Of a stretch of 64,000 nt of DNA, positions 24,034 to 35,566 are shown one piece after another. A program made the position numbers and the translations under genes. Origin of the DNA: Phascolomyces articulosus. Lineage: Eukaryota > Mucoromycota > Mucoromycetes > Mucorales > Lichtheimiaceae. The notes under the pieces were generated by a model, which was given only the letters and a program-made list of their open reading frames with translations, had not been told where the DNA came from and searched no databases. The DNA lies in assembly GCA_025677815.1 (NCBI GenBank), contig JAIXMP010000023.1:310001-374000 (forward strand), read 5' to 3'. Position 1 is the first letter of the stretch, and each line of letters begins with the position of its first letter.

Positions 24034-26612
24034 GGCACGCTATATATATATTATGATATTGTGAAAGGGAGGATTGTTTAAAAACACAGAAAAAATAATA
24101 ATAATAGAGTCGTCCCAGCAAGCCAGGGTAGTTCGTGAAACCATTTTTGCTAAAGTGAAATATCCCGCCCAATACTTTTTTCTTCTTCCTTTTGACGTTT
24201 TGTTTCTATATGATACTCTCTTATCGTTCCAACACACTTAGTGGTATCCTATATATAAAAACTTACCCTTTTGATGAACTGAGTTAGGTTTACACAAACG
24301 CCTTGGTATCCTGGAACTTTTGTTGTGCTTTCTTTGTGACTCGTTTAAAGTATTGACCAGTTTTTTTTGCGGAGTTATCTAGGATGAATTTGGCCACGCG
24401 AAGATGACGCCTTTACGTCAAAAATGTTGATTTATGCACCACACACAAACTAGTAACGCATCTTGTATCCTTCAAATTTCACTAGATTCCATCAAAAATA
24501 TTTACAATAAATATATAGCATTAGTTATTATTCTATTTATATACTGATTATTAGAATAAAAACAACTATTTTTTCTATACGTAATCATTATTACCTGTGG
24601 TTTGAGACCACTAAACATCCATTGGCCAATATCTTATAAAGACAATGTAAATGGTATGTATCTATAACCAATGAAAATACATCATGTTTAAAGAAGTCTT
24701 TTAGATTCGCCCTTTACTATATATCAAAAGTAAAGAATGTCAATGAGTGCTCTTATCGTATATAATGTATATACGTAGTGGTTTATCTTTTAATGCCTGG
24801 GAGACAAAGGAAAGGACATAAATGACAATGGTTTTGAAAAGCCATTATTACATACTTGGTAAAAAGAATTACATAAAATATATTCGAGGCCATTGATACC
24901 TCCTTATTATTTGGAGGTTTTTATTTTCATGCATCCTCTTTGGTCATAGTATGTGTATTAGTACTGGCCATGACCAGAAAACTAATAACAAATGGATTTT
25001 CTGTAATTATTATCAGTGCAAGAACTAGGTATGTTTAAAATAAAGTTTAAGTATACAATCACTATCATAAAGGCATTATTTAGTATGAAATATGGATTAA
25101 TGGAATATTCGGTCGAATATTCATATGATGATGTGCTGAATCAGGTAGAAGTTTTGTTATAATAACGCATAGAAATCCTAAACTGAAATTATCATATATC
25201 TTACTAGATCACTAGGGGCATTATTTTCCTAATTTATTTTGTAGAAACAATATAGAAGTAATTCTTTTGTTAGTAAACATAAGTTCACTCAATTACTTAA
25301 ATGCATGTTTAACCTTTTATTCAATAAGCATGCTATGAATTGGTTTCTTCGTGGATTTGAAAACAGAAGGTGGCGCGGTAGATAAAACAAAACATCATTG
25401 TCACTATTAGATACTGAAAATACAAAGGAAGAATATGGCTTTATAATTGAATTATTATGTTACCAGATAGAAATTTTGAAGTGTCTCAGTCTTGCAAGTA
25501 AGTCGAATAATACAAGAGTAAAAATCGAAGGATTTGTTGTAAATGTCTCTCAGTCGCCCAAAATTGAAGAGCTCTATTTGGAATCAATGAATATAACATA
25601 AAATGAAGAAGCTACAAGCTATAGCCACTGAAAAAATTACATCTATTAAATATGAAAAGAATTAGCAAAGAAGATGTTGTGGATAGTGCATTTACAGTAA
25701 ATGTTGAAACATATTTTGAAGAAATAGATGGTGGTTATGCTAATAACGAAAACTTTTGATAACAAAGCATCCATTACATGAGTAGCTAGTTTTGCAGTAA
25801 TGTGCTTCTTCTCTTTGTTGAAAGGAATTAATTTTAATTATAATAATAAAAATCATCAGTATGAACGCTTAAATAACTATAATTAATTGCCATTATGAAA
25901 CTTAGATAGAGTAACATAATGTTGGTGAGTCAAGAAGAGGGGATAAGCGTTTATACAAAAAATCATTATATATCTATACTAGGAAGAACCCACATTCATA
26001 CATTTCATTTCAATAGCTCAAAGCTTTTTATTAATACCCGAATTTTTTTCACACATGAAGCGTTTGGCATATTCCTTTTTGCTTTACAATCATATTCTAC
26101 TGATAATCAAGTCATCAACAAACTCTCAGCAAGTACTCAAGAATAGCAAGACGGAATTGGGTATACACAGATACACATCAACAATAATCGACGTACCATG
26201 TAGAAATTTCGTCCGTAGAGAGTAAACTTGCAATGTTGTGCATAAAATCCAGTTCATTTACAATGGATATGTATCATTTTAGAAAAGTGGACAAGGTGTA
26301 TGTAAATCTTTTGAGACTTGCTATTCTTTGGCTTGTGTGGATTTTTTTTTAACTAGGATTATCACCTTAAATGAAACCATAAATATCCTTTGAAAGAATT
26401 GTTATCATGGTTGTAGATCTAAGGGTATCATGGGATTGACCGTGATGCTCTCTGATAATTAATAGAAATGTATGGTATTTAATTTTATTCATTTCCTTTT
26501 TAATATTGGGATCACGTACACTTCCTAATTTGACCTCGTGTGTATTTTTTCTCATTAAAAGATAAGTTTAGAAAGAAATGAATTTGTTTCTACTCTTTTA
26601 ATCTCTAAAAAA
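24034..26612. other. Intergenic region with a decayed coding fragment
   Basis: Apart from the fragment at 25398-25760 (listed separately) no gene is supported. The frame at 25919-26146 has no domain and no flanking exons. Confidence 0.45.
25398..25760 (+). pseudogene. Possible remnant of a leucine-rich-repeat or F-box-type gene
   Basis: Three consecutive coding-like stretches lie in different frames. The first (25398-25601) includes LCYQIEILKCLSLASK and SPKIEELYLESMNIT, which look like leucine-rich repeats of fungal F-box proteins. It is followed by a Lys-rich stretch that stops near 25669 and then by EDVVDSAFTVNVETYFEEID ending at a stop near 25760. No start region, F-box or usable splice sites were found, so this is probably a decayed 3' part. 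The family assignment is weak. Confidence 0.3.
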
Positions 26613-28166
26613 ATGACTCTTGACCAAGAATCTGCCTCCGGAACCACGACTAAGGATGTAATACTTCCATCCAACAAAAACCATAAAAACCAAATACATA
26701 CACAGTTAAAGAAGATACCTCTTCATGGTATGGATGCGCTTATTCCGCCTGTTGGATTTTCAATCATCTGGTCTTTTTCTCCTCCACCAGATACCATGAC
26801 GATCAATAACATACTCGACAACCTAAAAAAATCATTGGCGCATGCGTTAGAATTATATGCACCACTGATTGGAACAGTACACTCGGATGGAAATGATAAT
26901 TACTATATTAATCTCGATGATTCAAGTAATCCAGGTATTCCTTTTTATTTCGAGAGCAAGAATGCACCGTATGTAAGCCATATCGTTGAAGGCTTATCAG
27001 CAAGAGGAGATGAGAAAGAAAGCGGTCCATTAACATCTGAAGCTAGTGTGCTTGCAATTAAAGTAACACAAGTACGTATTACAATTTAGATATGTACTCT
27101 AGCGAGTTATTTTTACTGTAATCATAGTTATTGATCATATGATGGATCTATTATTCTATTCTTGGAACAGTTTTCATGCAGGACCATTGTTATTGCAGCA
27201 ACAATTCATCACCAAGTTTCTGATCTCCGTAGCCTTCTTGATTTTATTGAAGTTTGGGCATTACTCGCACGAGACGAACGAATAGATTATAATAGGATCC
27301 CAAATGACTGGAGTCGTACCCCTTCTCGTTTTTTCCCTTCTCATAATGGAAAGCCTTCCACTCCATCTGGATGGGTGATACATTCAGAACCTGTTCCAAT
27401 TGAAAAAATACTTGAACCAGTGTTTGTCCCTGTTAAACCCTCAGTGTGGAAAATTACCAAGAGTTCCATCAATCAATTGAAAGTGGATCTCCTCTCATTC
27501 AAAAGCAACGACAACAATGGAAATTCTTCTACTCCTTCATGGATATCCAAAGCCGATGCATTAACAGCTCTTGCTGCTGGGGCCATTACCCGTGCACGAG
27601 AAAATAGCAGTGACGTTAAGAGACTTTGGGGAAGATCTAGCGCAGAATCAAAAGTCGAGAATATCAACATAACGTGTAATTACCGTTCTCGTGCACCTCA
27701 AGGTACAATCCAGAGTGACGACTATTTTGGTAATTGCTTAGCAATGACAAATGCTGCTATTCTACGTGACGATCTATTGTCAGCCACTGTCGATGCTACC
27801 AGTCGCGTTGCTTTTACTATCCGATCCACCTTAAATGAAGAACTTAGACCACAAAATATTGCAAACTACCTTGCCTTCTTTGAACCTGATAAACTTGTTA
27901 AACCCCATGCACGTCTTCATTTGAAGTGGGATCTCATTTTTAGCAACTGGTGTCAATTTGATTTAAAAGATCCTGCAATCGATTTTGGGTGGGGAAAACC
28001 GTTGAAAGGATCTCCTGCAGGAGGTGATTCAGCACCTGGCTATTGCCATGTTATGAATGGGGATGAATCAGGAGATATAGTAATGTCGCTAATAGTAGAG
28101 TTGGCTTGTGTTAAAGAACTGGAAGCTGATCCACTGTTAAACAAGTATGCAATTCGTCTAGTATAA
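26613..28166 (+). CDS. BAHD-type acyltransferase (transferase family, HXXXD/DFGWG)
   Basis: Two exons (26613-27071, 27171-28166) encode 484 aa. The protein has both BAHD hallmarks: the catalytic HQVSD (HXXXD, residues 167-171) and the structural DFGWG (residues 424-428). Around these are PLHGMDALIPPVGFSIIWSF near the N-terminus and HALELYAPLIGTVHSDGN, the usual 'acceptor lobe' segment. Enzymes of this family move acyl groups from acyl-CoA to alcohols or amines; fungal members act in secondary metabolism or detoxification. Acceptor and donor cannot be inferred. No signal peptide or membrane segment is visible. No partner biosynthetic genes lie nearby. Confidence 0.88.
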
Positions 28167-29928
28167 GCAATTCCTATATGTGTATATCACTTAATAAATA
28201 AAATCTAAAGGATTAGGTAGTGGTAGCGGCATACTTTTCAATAAATAAAATACATAGTATCTTATTTTATTAATTTTCGGTCTTCTATATACTGCTTTAG
28301 GGTGCAAATCATCAGTTTCAGGAGTTTTATAATTTGATACATACATAGATTCTTGATAGTATAGATAATGATTACAAAGGAGAGATTTTCTTAAAAAAAA
28401 AAAGGACTTAAGCAGATAGAGCCCATCCGATGCAACACATTTCTATGCAGTGTATCTTCTCTCCATTTAATATTATCAGTTTCTTGGTATTCATTTTAAA
28501 GCTATAGTATAAAGTAAATGATTTAAACTGACATGTAGCATTGCTCCTATTAAATAAATAAAGGGTAGTTGGACAATAAAAGTTATGGGTAGGGGTTAGA
28601 AGTAGGATAAATATATGCTTATTTATTCTTATTATTTAATTACTAACATACCATAATACATACCCACATACGCATGCATAAACAGCCTTTCAAGTGTTTC
28701 ATTTTTTTTGTAGTGTCGTTTTGCATCTATCTATCATTTTTTAAAACATTAAATGAATTATTACTTGATCGATGGTAATCCAAAGCAGTTTAATATCAAG
28801 TATAGAAAACTTGAGAGAAAGAAAGAGAAGTAAAATTAAAAGCTGACACTGGAGGATTAGTCAGAAATATACAAATTAACCCTCACTTTGCCAGACTGTC
28901 ACTTCATGAGATAGACAGCATTTCAAAAAATGTCTATTTAAAATGATTTGCATCATATATGTATTGAAATAAAATCGATATTTCCACGATGGTTTTAACT
29001 ATTTTATATGTGATATTCATGGTTTTTTTTACTCATAATCAATGTCTAATGTTCTTCCAATTTTCATCTTACGACTGTTATTACATAAGAATAATAGCAT
29101 TGTTATGAGAAGTAAACCGACATTATTATGAAAAAAAGTCATTTTCAATGTACAAGTATCCAGTAGCATGGCTACACCGAGCAAGGGTGGTGATATGTAT
29201 AATCAACAGTACACAAAAATAGTCTAAGTCTGGTTTTTCAACTGGTAAATTATGTCAACCATCGAAAATGCGCATTGTAACCACTGGCAATAAAGCAGCA
29301 ATATCTCCTAGGTTTGATCTTGTAGTTATTTTTCTTTGGGATTATTTGTCCACAATAAAATGCATGTTAGAGGTCAATAAAGCTGTTAATAATGATATAT
29401 TACAAAGCTTTATCCGTTATATAAATAGGTTGGTCAGTATTTGTTGCATAATACTTATATCATAATTAGATCATTTCAAAACACGACGCGAACTGGAACA
29501 GAAGTGAGCTTTCATGATATGCAACATGTATAAGCGTCATAGGTACTACGTGCGTTTCGTAACTAATAAAAATCCACGGTGAAAAAACAGTATAACATTA
29601 AAACATATGTTTAGACATCATTAATGACAAAATCAGCTATTTCTACGTACACTTTCTTGTTCTTTTGGACATTTAAGCTTAATGATAGTACCGGCATTCG
29701 TATCGTAGAATCGATAATTCTTTTAAAAAATTAAACCATCGATCAGTATCTCCCATGTTACTTCCTGTGATGGAAAGCAAATCAATAATTCTATACAATT
29801 GTTTTACGTAGGCATATATGTATACTACTTGAGAGCATTAAATCAAACTGAAATGAGAGGATTTTATAGCCCAGCCCTGCGTTTAGGCAAATCTTTTTTG
29901 CTCTTGTTCCAAAACACACTCTCGACCC
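28167..29928. other. Intergenic region without recognised genes
   Basis: AT-rich sequence with scattered short frames (such as 29268-29465) that have no domain and no matching exons. The last few hundred bases presumably hold the CZIB promoter. Confidence 0.5.
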
Positions 29929-30924
29929 ATGGTGGTGCGTCAAAACGATCCGTTGATTTCGCTTCAAATCCTTTTGAACATACATTCTAATTTAATTTCT
30001 TTTCTTTCCTATAGAAATTAGGATTGTATTTAAAGGTTAATCTCGAGAATATTACTGATCTCAAGCCTGTGGACGGATATGAATGGCACTTTAAGGTTAC
30101 TTTTTTTTTCTTTCCTTGAGCTATGGAACAATAACTTACTTTTTTTTTGTCAAACTCATTCTATATTCATTTTTATTGTATAGATTCAATGTGGCAGTTG
30201 CCGCGAGACCGACGAAAACTGGATTTCTTTCAACCCACACGTAAGGAATAAAACTTAAATATCACATATAGTATAGTACACGTAAAAAATAATAACAAAG
30301 ATTACGTGGTAACATCCAATAACCTACGGGATGTTATAGGATACTGTTGATATGTCTGGATCCCGAGGGACTGCCAATTTAGTGATGCGTTGCAAGTTTT
30401 GTAAACGTGAATCGAGTGCCCGTAAGTTTTTTATATATATAAAAGTTTTACGAGAAAGTAGTGGAAGGCATAAAAAATGATTAATCCATTTTCTTTATTA
30501 TGCTTAGAATTTGAATCTAGCAATGGAGCTTATAGTGCTGAAAAGAATAATGATTTCCAAAAGATGGCTACATTCGATTGTCGAGGATTAGAACTTGTTG
30601 ACTTTTCCCCAAGAGTATGCGATAATGTTTTTTCCCCCTACAAGAATGGGACAATGGGACAATGATTATTAATAATGTATATTTGTAGGACCCTTGGATT
30701 GCCGAAGGTACTGAATCTGGTACAAAGTTTGAGGATATTGATTTGACTGAAGGCGAATGGGTTGAATACGATGAAAAGGTACGCATGAGAGCAATAATAA
30801 TTAATGTGTAAGATTAAAAGAATAAGTATAGTAATAATAATCCTATTCCTAAATTTCATGCAAATAGTCAGGAGAACCTGTTGGTATTAGTGAAATCGAA
30901 GTTCAATTTAAAAAGGAAAAATAA
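29929..30924 (+). CDS. CXXC zinc-binding protein, UPF0587/CZIB (DUF866) family
   Basis: Seven exons (29929-29934, 30015-30095, 30184-30240, 30340-30421, 30508-30614, 30689-30778, 30868-30924) give 159 aa, the size of human CZIB (C1orf123). The first exon is only six bases and supplies Met-Val, so that the protein begins MVKLGLYLKVNLEN like its homologues. Two CXXC pairs (CGSC and CKFC) form the zinc site, and FDCRGLELVDFSPR and EGTESGTKFEDIDLTEGEW are family-specific. The biochemical role is not well established. The gene converges with the Zn2Cys6 factor, the two stop codons being only about 185 bp apart. Exon 2 uses the donor GTTACT. Confidence 0.9.
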
Positions 30925-31109
30925 ATGGGATATCTCTTTTTTTATGTATATCTAGTAAACGTGAAAAGAAAAACACAATAGTTTATTATTATACAATGTA
31001 TAAAAAAAATCAAGTACAAGTTTTATATTATATCATACAGAAAAAAAAAGAATACAAAAATAAAAATGAGAACACGAAATGGATGATGCTAATTGAAAAG
31101 GAAATCTTT

Positions 31110-33484
31110 TTATGCAGAGTTCATTGGGTTAGTGGTTGGTGAACCATGAAATTGAGATTGTATATGAGTAAAAAATTGATTAAAGACATCACAAATGAAA
31201 GCATATCCAGGTAATGGATAACGTTCGTAAATGTCAAGTTCTTGGATTTGAGATGCAGAAATGAGAGTTTTCAATGGTGATAAAGAAGGAGGAATACGAT
31301 GACCTGAGGGAAAGAATGCATTGGCTTGATAAAAACAATCATAGAATAAACTTTGAAGGTTGGATGATATTAATACTGTATTATCAGTGTTGGAAGCTAT
31401 TGCTGATAATGCGTACATGACGTTCACCAGCATTTCAAAGGTCACTAACAAAAATAAATTGTATAAATACTTATCCTTGATTCGGTATTTCTTTTTAGGT
31501 TGGAGGGAAAAAAAGTAAACAAATAAATAAATAATATCAACTTACTAGGTGGCATATCATCATCCATAGCAAACCTTCGTTTGATAGTAAATAAAACAAT
31601 TTCACATGCTCGAAGACATGCTTTCAGGGCTCTTTCCCGTACCATCATTAAGACATCTGCATTTTCTTGAGTTTTTCTTGGTTTTAATAAACAAGCATTC
31701 ACAACCGTCGGTACAGCATTCACCACTAAAAACATGGCCAATTTTATCTTGGAATCGCATTTTTCGACTAGATCTTTTACATCACTTCGGAATGGATCCT
31801 CACACAATTTTAAATGATCTGGAATAGAAGACCACCATTCCTTAACATAGTCTGTTAAGCGTATAATTACTTCAATACTAATCTCGCCACCTAAACCGTT
31901 CAAAATACGTTTGATTTGTGCCTGATAAACAATGCATCATGTAAAAAAAAAAAAAGTTAATTTACACATTAAAAAAAGAAAAAAAAAGAAAACTGGGAAT
32001 ACTTGAATACATGAAACATTTTAGAAAAACACATACTGTTAAAGTAATCATGAACGGTGATGTAAGTAGTCGTAATATATGATTATACATGATTAAATAT
32101 TGTGATGTTAATTCATCTTCGTCGTCTCCAATTTCTACTGAAGTAATGGTTGGTAAATTATCATCCACTTTATCTTCAATCATCATATCTAACGTTCGCA
32201 TAAATGATTCAGCAAATATAAAATGGCGTTCAAACATAATCCGCATTTGTTGTGACATTTGTTTGTTTTTATATATTGGATAGAGTTCGAGACAAAGTAA
32301 ATAAGACATGGTGGATAATCGACGCGCTTCCATAAACTGCAATAGTAAAAATGTGGTAAAATGCTGCGTCAGATTAATCACGGTGATCGTCTCAAATTTA
32401 CGCGCAGGATCATCAAACATTTCAACCAACATTTCTTTGCACTTTGTATAAAAGAATTCGGCCAATTGACGTTTTTCGACTGCGGTATACCCTATGATTC
32501 TTCGAGGGACACAAATAGTATGCACACAAAGTGCCAGTGTAATTGGACATGTCATTGGATCCTGTAACTGATGATAATGTTTCATAAAAGTAGGTGCGTG
32601 AAGGAACGGATACAATGGATTTTGATATTTGAAATATGTACGGATAAGTTGTTCAATGATGGCGCGATAATCATGTAATACAGGAAGACGATTGATGGGT
32701 AATGGTATAAGAGGTCGAGACACTATTTTTTGAGAGACGAGTCGAAGAGCGCGTATTAACATATTGACGGATGAACTTTCAAAACGGACAGATTCGGATT
32801 GAAAAAAATTGTTGAAGGGTGACAGATACCGAAAAGAAGCTTGCATATAATTCATTAATTCTTCAATGCTTGTAATGCCAGTTTCAAGTCGAAGTATTCC
32901 ATCAACAATAGTAAGATTCCATTCTTGTTGAGGCGGTTGTTGTTGTTCCTGACCCTGTTGCTGTTGCTGCCTTTTTTGTCTTTTTTGTTGATGGTGTAAT
33001 AAAAAGCTATTAGCGAATAACAATTCATCTCTTCTTCTTATTGTAGAAGTACTGCTATTTGTACTGGTAGGTGACATTATATCTTGTGCAGGAGGTGGTG
33101 TTGTCCTAGCAATTGCTTGTTGTTGGATATATTTTTCCATTGCGAACATTTCGTTTTCTAATTCTGATACATTATGTAGCCAATATTGTAGTTCTGAAGT
33201 ACCGTCTTCTGCTGGTAAGTCATCCTCATCGGTACCAGAATCTTCAAAAGGGGCGCAGTTAAGTTCTAATCTGGCACACCGAGTACAAATGGAGGAATTT
33301 TCTTGCCAAACACATTTCCTCCTTCGTTTTTTACAGTCTAGGTGTTATTCCCAATGGAGGTAGTTATAATATTTTTTAAAGGACAATTTATTATTTCCAT
33401 TAGAGAAAAAAAAAAGAGTATAAAAATGGTAAAGTGGACATGACTAAAGAGTTTATTACCTCGACAAGGAGTATTTCGTGGCAT
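31110..33484 (-). CDS. Zn2Cys6 fungal transcription factor
   Basis: Four minus-strand exons (33484-33460, 33337-32037, 31921-31546, 31444-31110) splice to 678 aa. The short first exon and the second join to form a canonical binuclear zinc cluster at residues 7-36 with spacing CX2CX6CX8CX2CX6C, including the basic KKRRRK. This is followed by an acidic linker, a Gln-rich and coiled-coil-prone stretch (about residues 75-120), and a long helical region resembling the fungal-specific regulatory domain, with HDYRAIIEQLIRTYFKYQNP and FLHAPTFMKHYHQLQDP as landmarks. Such proteins bind CGG-type sites as dimers. Target genes are unknown; neighbouring genes do not suggest a pathway-specific role. Confidence 0.9.
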
Positions 33485-34098
33485 AAGGGGTTACTAACAA
33501 TAATAATAGTAATAATAATAATAATATGAGATAAAAAGAAAGAATTTTTCTGAATTCTGTTAAAAAAAAAAGAATATAAGGTGTAAGAAAAAAAAAGAAG
33601 TAAAAAAACCAAGAAGGGATTATATGATCCGCTTTTTCTTTTCTCTCGTTTTTATATAAGTTTTTTTTTATCCTGGTGCTTATTTTTAAGTCTTTTCTTT
33701 AAAAAAAATATTATTTAAACAAAAATGTAGATCCATCATATTCTTTTTTCTTTCTGCAAATATGTTTTAGCGGATGGATTTTTAAACCTTCGTATTCTCA
33801 TTTGATTATCCATTATTCAACCATCAAATCATCATTGGCATCATAAGCTCGGTAGAATCCTACCCGAAAATCTTGTGCTACCTTCCTGATCCATAAGAAA
33901 ATACCCGGGTAAGTTTTGACTCAAAATAATGGTATTTCAGTTATTCAGTTAATAAAATTGGAAAAATAAAAATAAAATATAGTTATAAATTATCTACAAC
34001 AACAACGACAAAAAAAGAGAGAAAGAATTATCTACTTAATGCGAGGGATTTTGGAAGAAAGAGAGAGAGTATGTGAGAGAAAGGGAATTATATTATTT
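33485..34098. other. Intergenic region between tandem minus-strand genes
   Basis: The promoter of the Zn2Cys6 factor and the 3' flank of PEX14. It contains T-runs, AAT repeats and one coding-like stretch at 33813-33919 (listed separately). Confidence 0.5.
33813..33919 (-). CDS. Orphan coding-like terminal exon, gene unknown
   Basis: Reading on the minus strand after a possible acceptor, the frame gives GIFLWIRKVAQDFRVGFYRA followed by YDANDDLMVE and a stop. The amino-acid composition looks like a real protein and unlike the surrounding low-complexity sequence. No upstream exon or start codon could be matched before PEX14. It may be the last exon of a small gene with a very short first exon, an alternative PEX14 3' exon, or chance. 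Confidence 0.25.
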
Positions 34099-35566
34099 TT
34101 AAGCTTGGTTTTCTGGGGCAGTAGCAGGTTGTTCTGGAGTAGTAGTAGATGTTGAAGAACCAGTAGCAACAGATTCAGTACCAGTGGTTGCAGGAGCAGA
34201 GGAAGTTGTGGGTGAATCAGCTGATTTACTGGCGGCCATTTGCCAAGCCGGAATACCGGTCTTATTGCTGGTACCATTCAAAGCTGCAGATAATCGTGGT
34301 GATAAACCATTTTCGACTGAAGTAGCGACAGCAGGAGCAGGAGTAGTGGCAGCAGTGGTATTTCCTGATGCCTGCTCAGGTGCTACTGGTGCTGCTGCTA
34401 CTGTTGGAGCTGGAATTGGAGTTGTAGGTCGTCGGCTGACAATAAGTGATTTAAGTGACTTGAGTTCATTTTGCAAATCTTCCAATACAGCATTTTGTGC
34501 TTCCTTATTACGATCCATCATCTAAAAAAGACACAGTTGGATTACCATATTAGTCACTTGGATTATAAATGGAAAGTGCGATTGGGGTTCTATTCTATAT
34601 CTTTCTTTTCTTTCATTCTTTTACCTTTGGCACCAATTCTTGAAGGGCTGCTACATCACTCTTGACGTTATTAAATTCTTCACTTCTTGATTCATCACCC
34701 TTCTTCAAATCTTCCAATACAGCTTCCAAACTATTCAATGAATCGTTCACCTTATCAGATTGTGTAGAAACTGAAGTCAATGCTTCTTCTGTTTGATCCT
34801 TGATTTCTTTAAGGGATTCTTCCACTTTTTTTAAAAAAAAATCGAATCATATTAATATATGTTTAATAATTCCCAGGACTGCTAAAAATACCCTTTACTT
34901 CTCACTTTTCCCCACAATTTTCTATTATACTTTACCTGCTTGGAATTGTTGATCTAATGCTTCCTTATCCTTTTCCAATTGATCTTGCGAAGGAACCTTG
35001 AACCATGGACCAAATACTCGCTAATGACCAATAATGAAACACAGTTTCGATTAATTATATGTATGTTTCAGGGCTAAATTTGTTTTCTTTTTCTCCTGTA
35101 TGTCTCTTTCACTATTTTTTTCTCTTATGTATACATGAATGTATTCCTCTATTTTTCCAATCAATATCTCCATTCCTTAAGAATGACAAGAAATTCTTAC
35201 CTTGGCCAAGGTCCACAAACCATAAGTAGCACCACCAGCTAAAACAGCAGCAATAAAAACATCACGCCAATCATACTTTGGTCGAGCAGGAACAGGTGGA
35301 GCTGCCATGACTTGTTGTACTGCTCCTGCGGGAGCATATTGCGCTACTGCACCAGCTTGAGGAACGGCACCACCACCAGCACCAGGTGCTGCTGCTGCTG
35401 CTCCAGCAGAAGGACTATTGCCATTAGCACGAGACATGGCTTCTTCAATCTCTTCTGAAGTCATGCCTTTGGATTCCAAAAAAGAAACCTTCTTTGCCAA
35501 TGCTGCTGATTGAACTTTAGGATCGGTAAGGAATGATATGGCCGATTGTATAAGATCTTCTCTCAT
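34099..35566 (-). CDS. PEX14: Peroxisomal import docking protein PEX14
   Basis: Four minus-strand exons (35566-35201, 35020-34936, 34824-34625, 34521-34099) give 357 aa. The N-terminal Pex14 domain is plain (residues 1-47, with DLIQSAISFLTDPKVQSAAL and SFLESKGMTSEEIEEAM); in the family it binds WxxxF motifs of Pex5. An Ala/Gly/Pro linker follows, then a membrane segment (about residues 99-122, WRDVFIAAVLAGGATYGLW), FGPWFKVPSQDQLEKDK, and a long coiled coil (about 140-245). The tail is Ala/Thr/Pro-rich and disordered. The protein forms the docking part of the peroxisomal matrix-protein importer. The start is unambiguous because the conserved domain begins immediately after Met1. Confidence 0.95.

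Noticed and set aside
34184..34525. Plus-strand frame across the end of PEX14
   Set aside because: It is the antisense shadow of the Ala/Thr/Pro-rich PEX14 tail.
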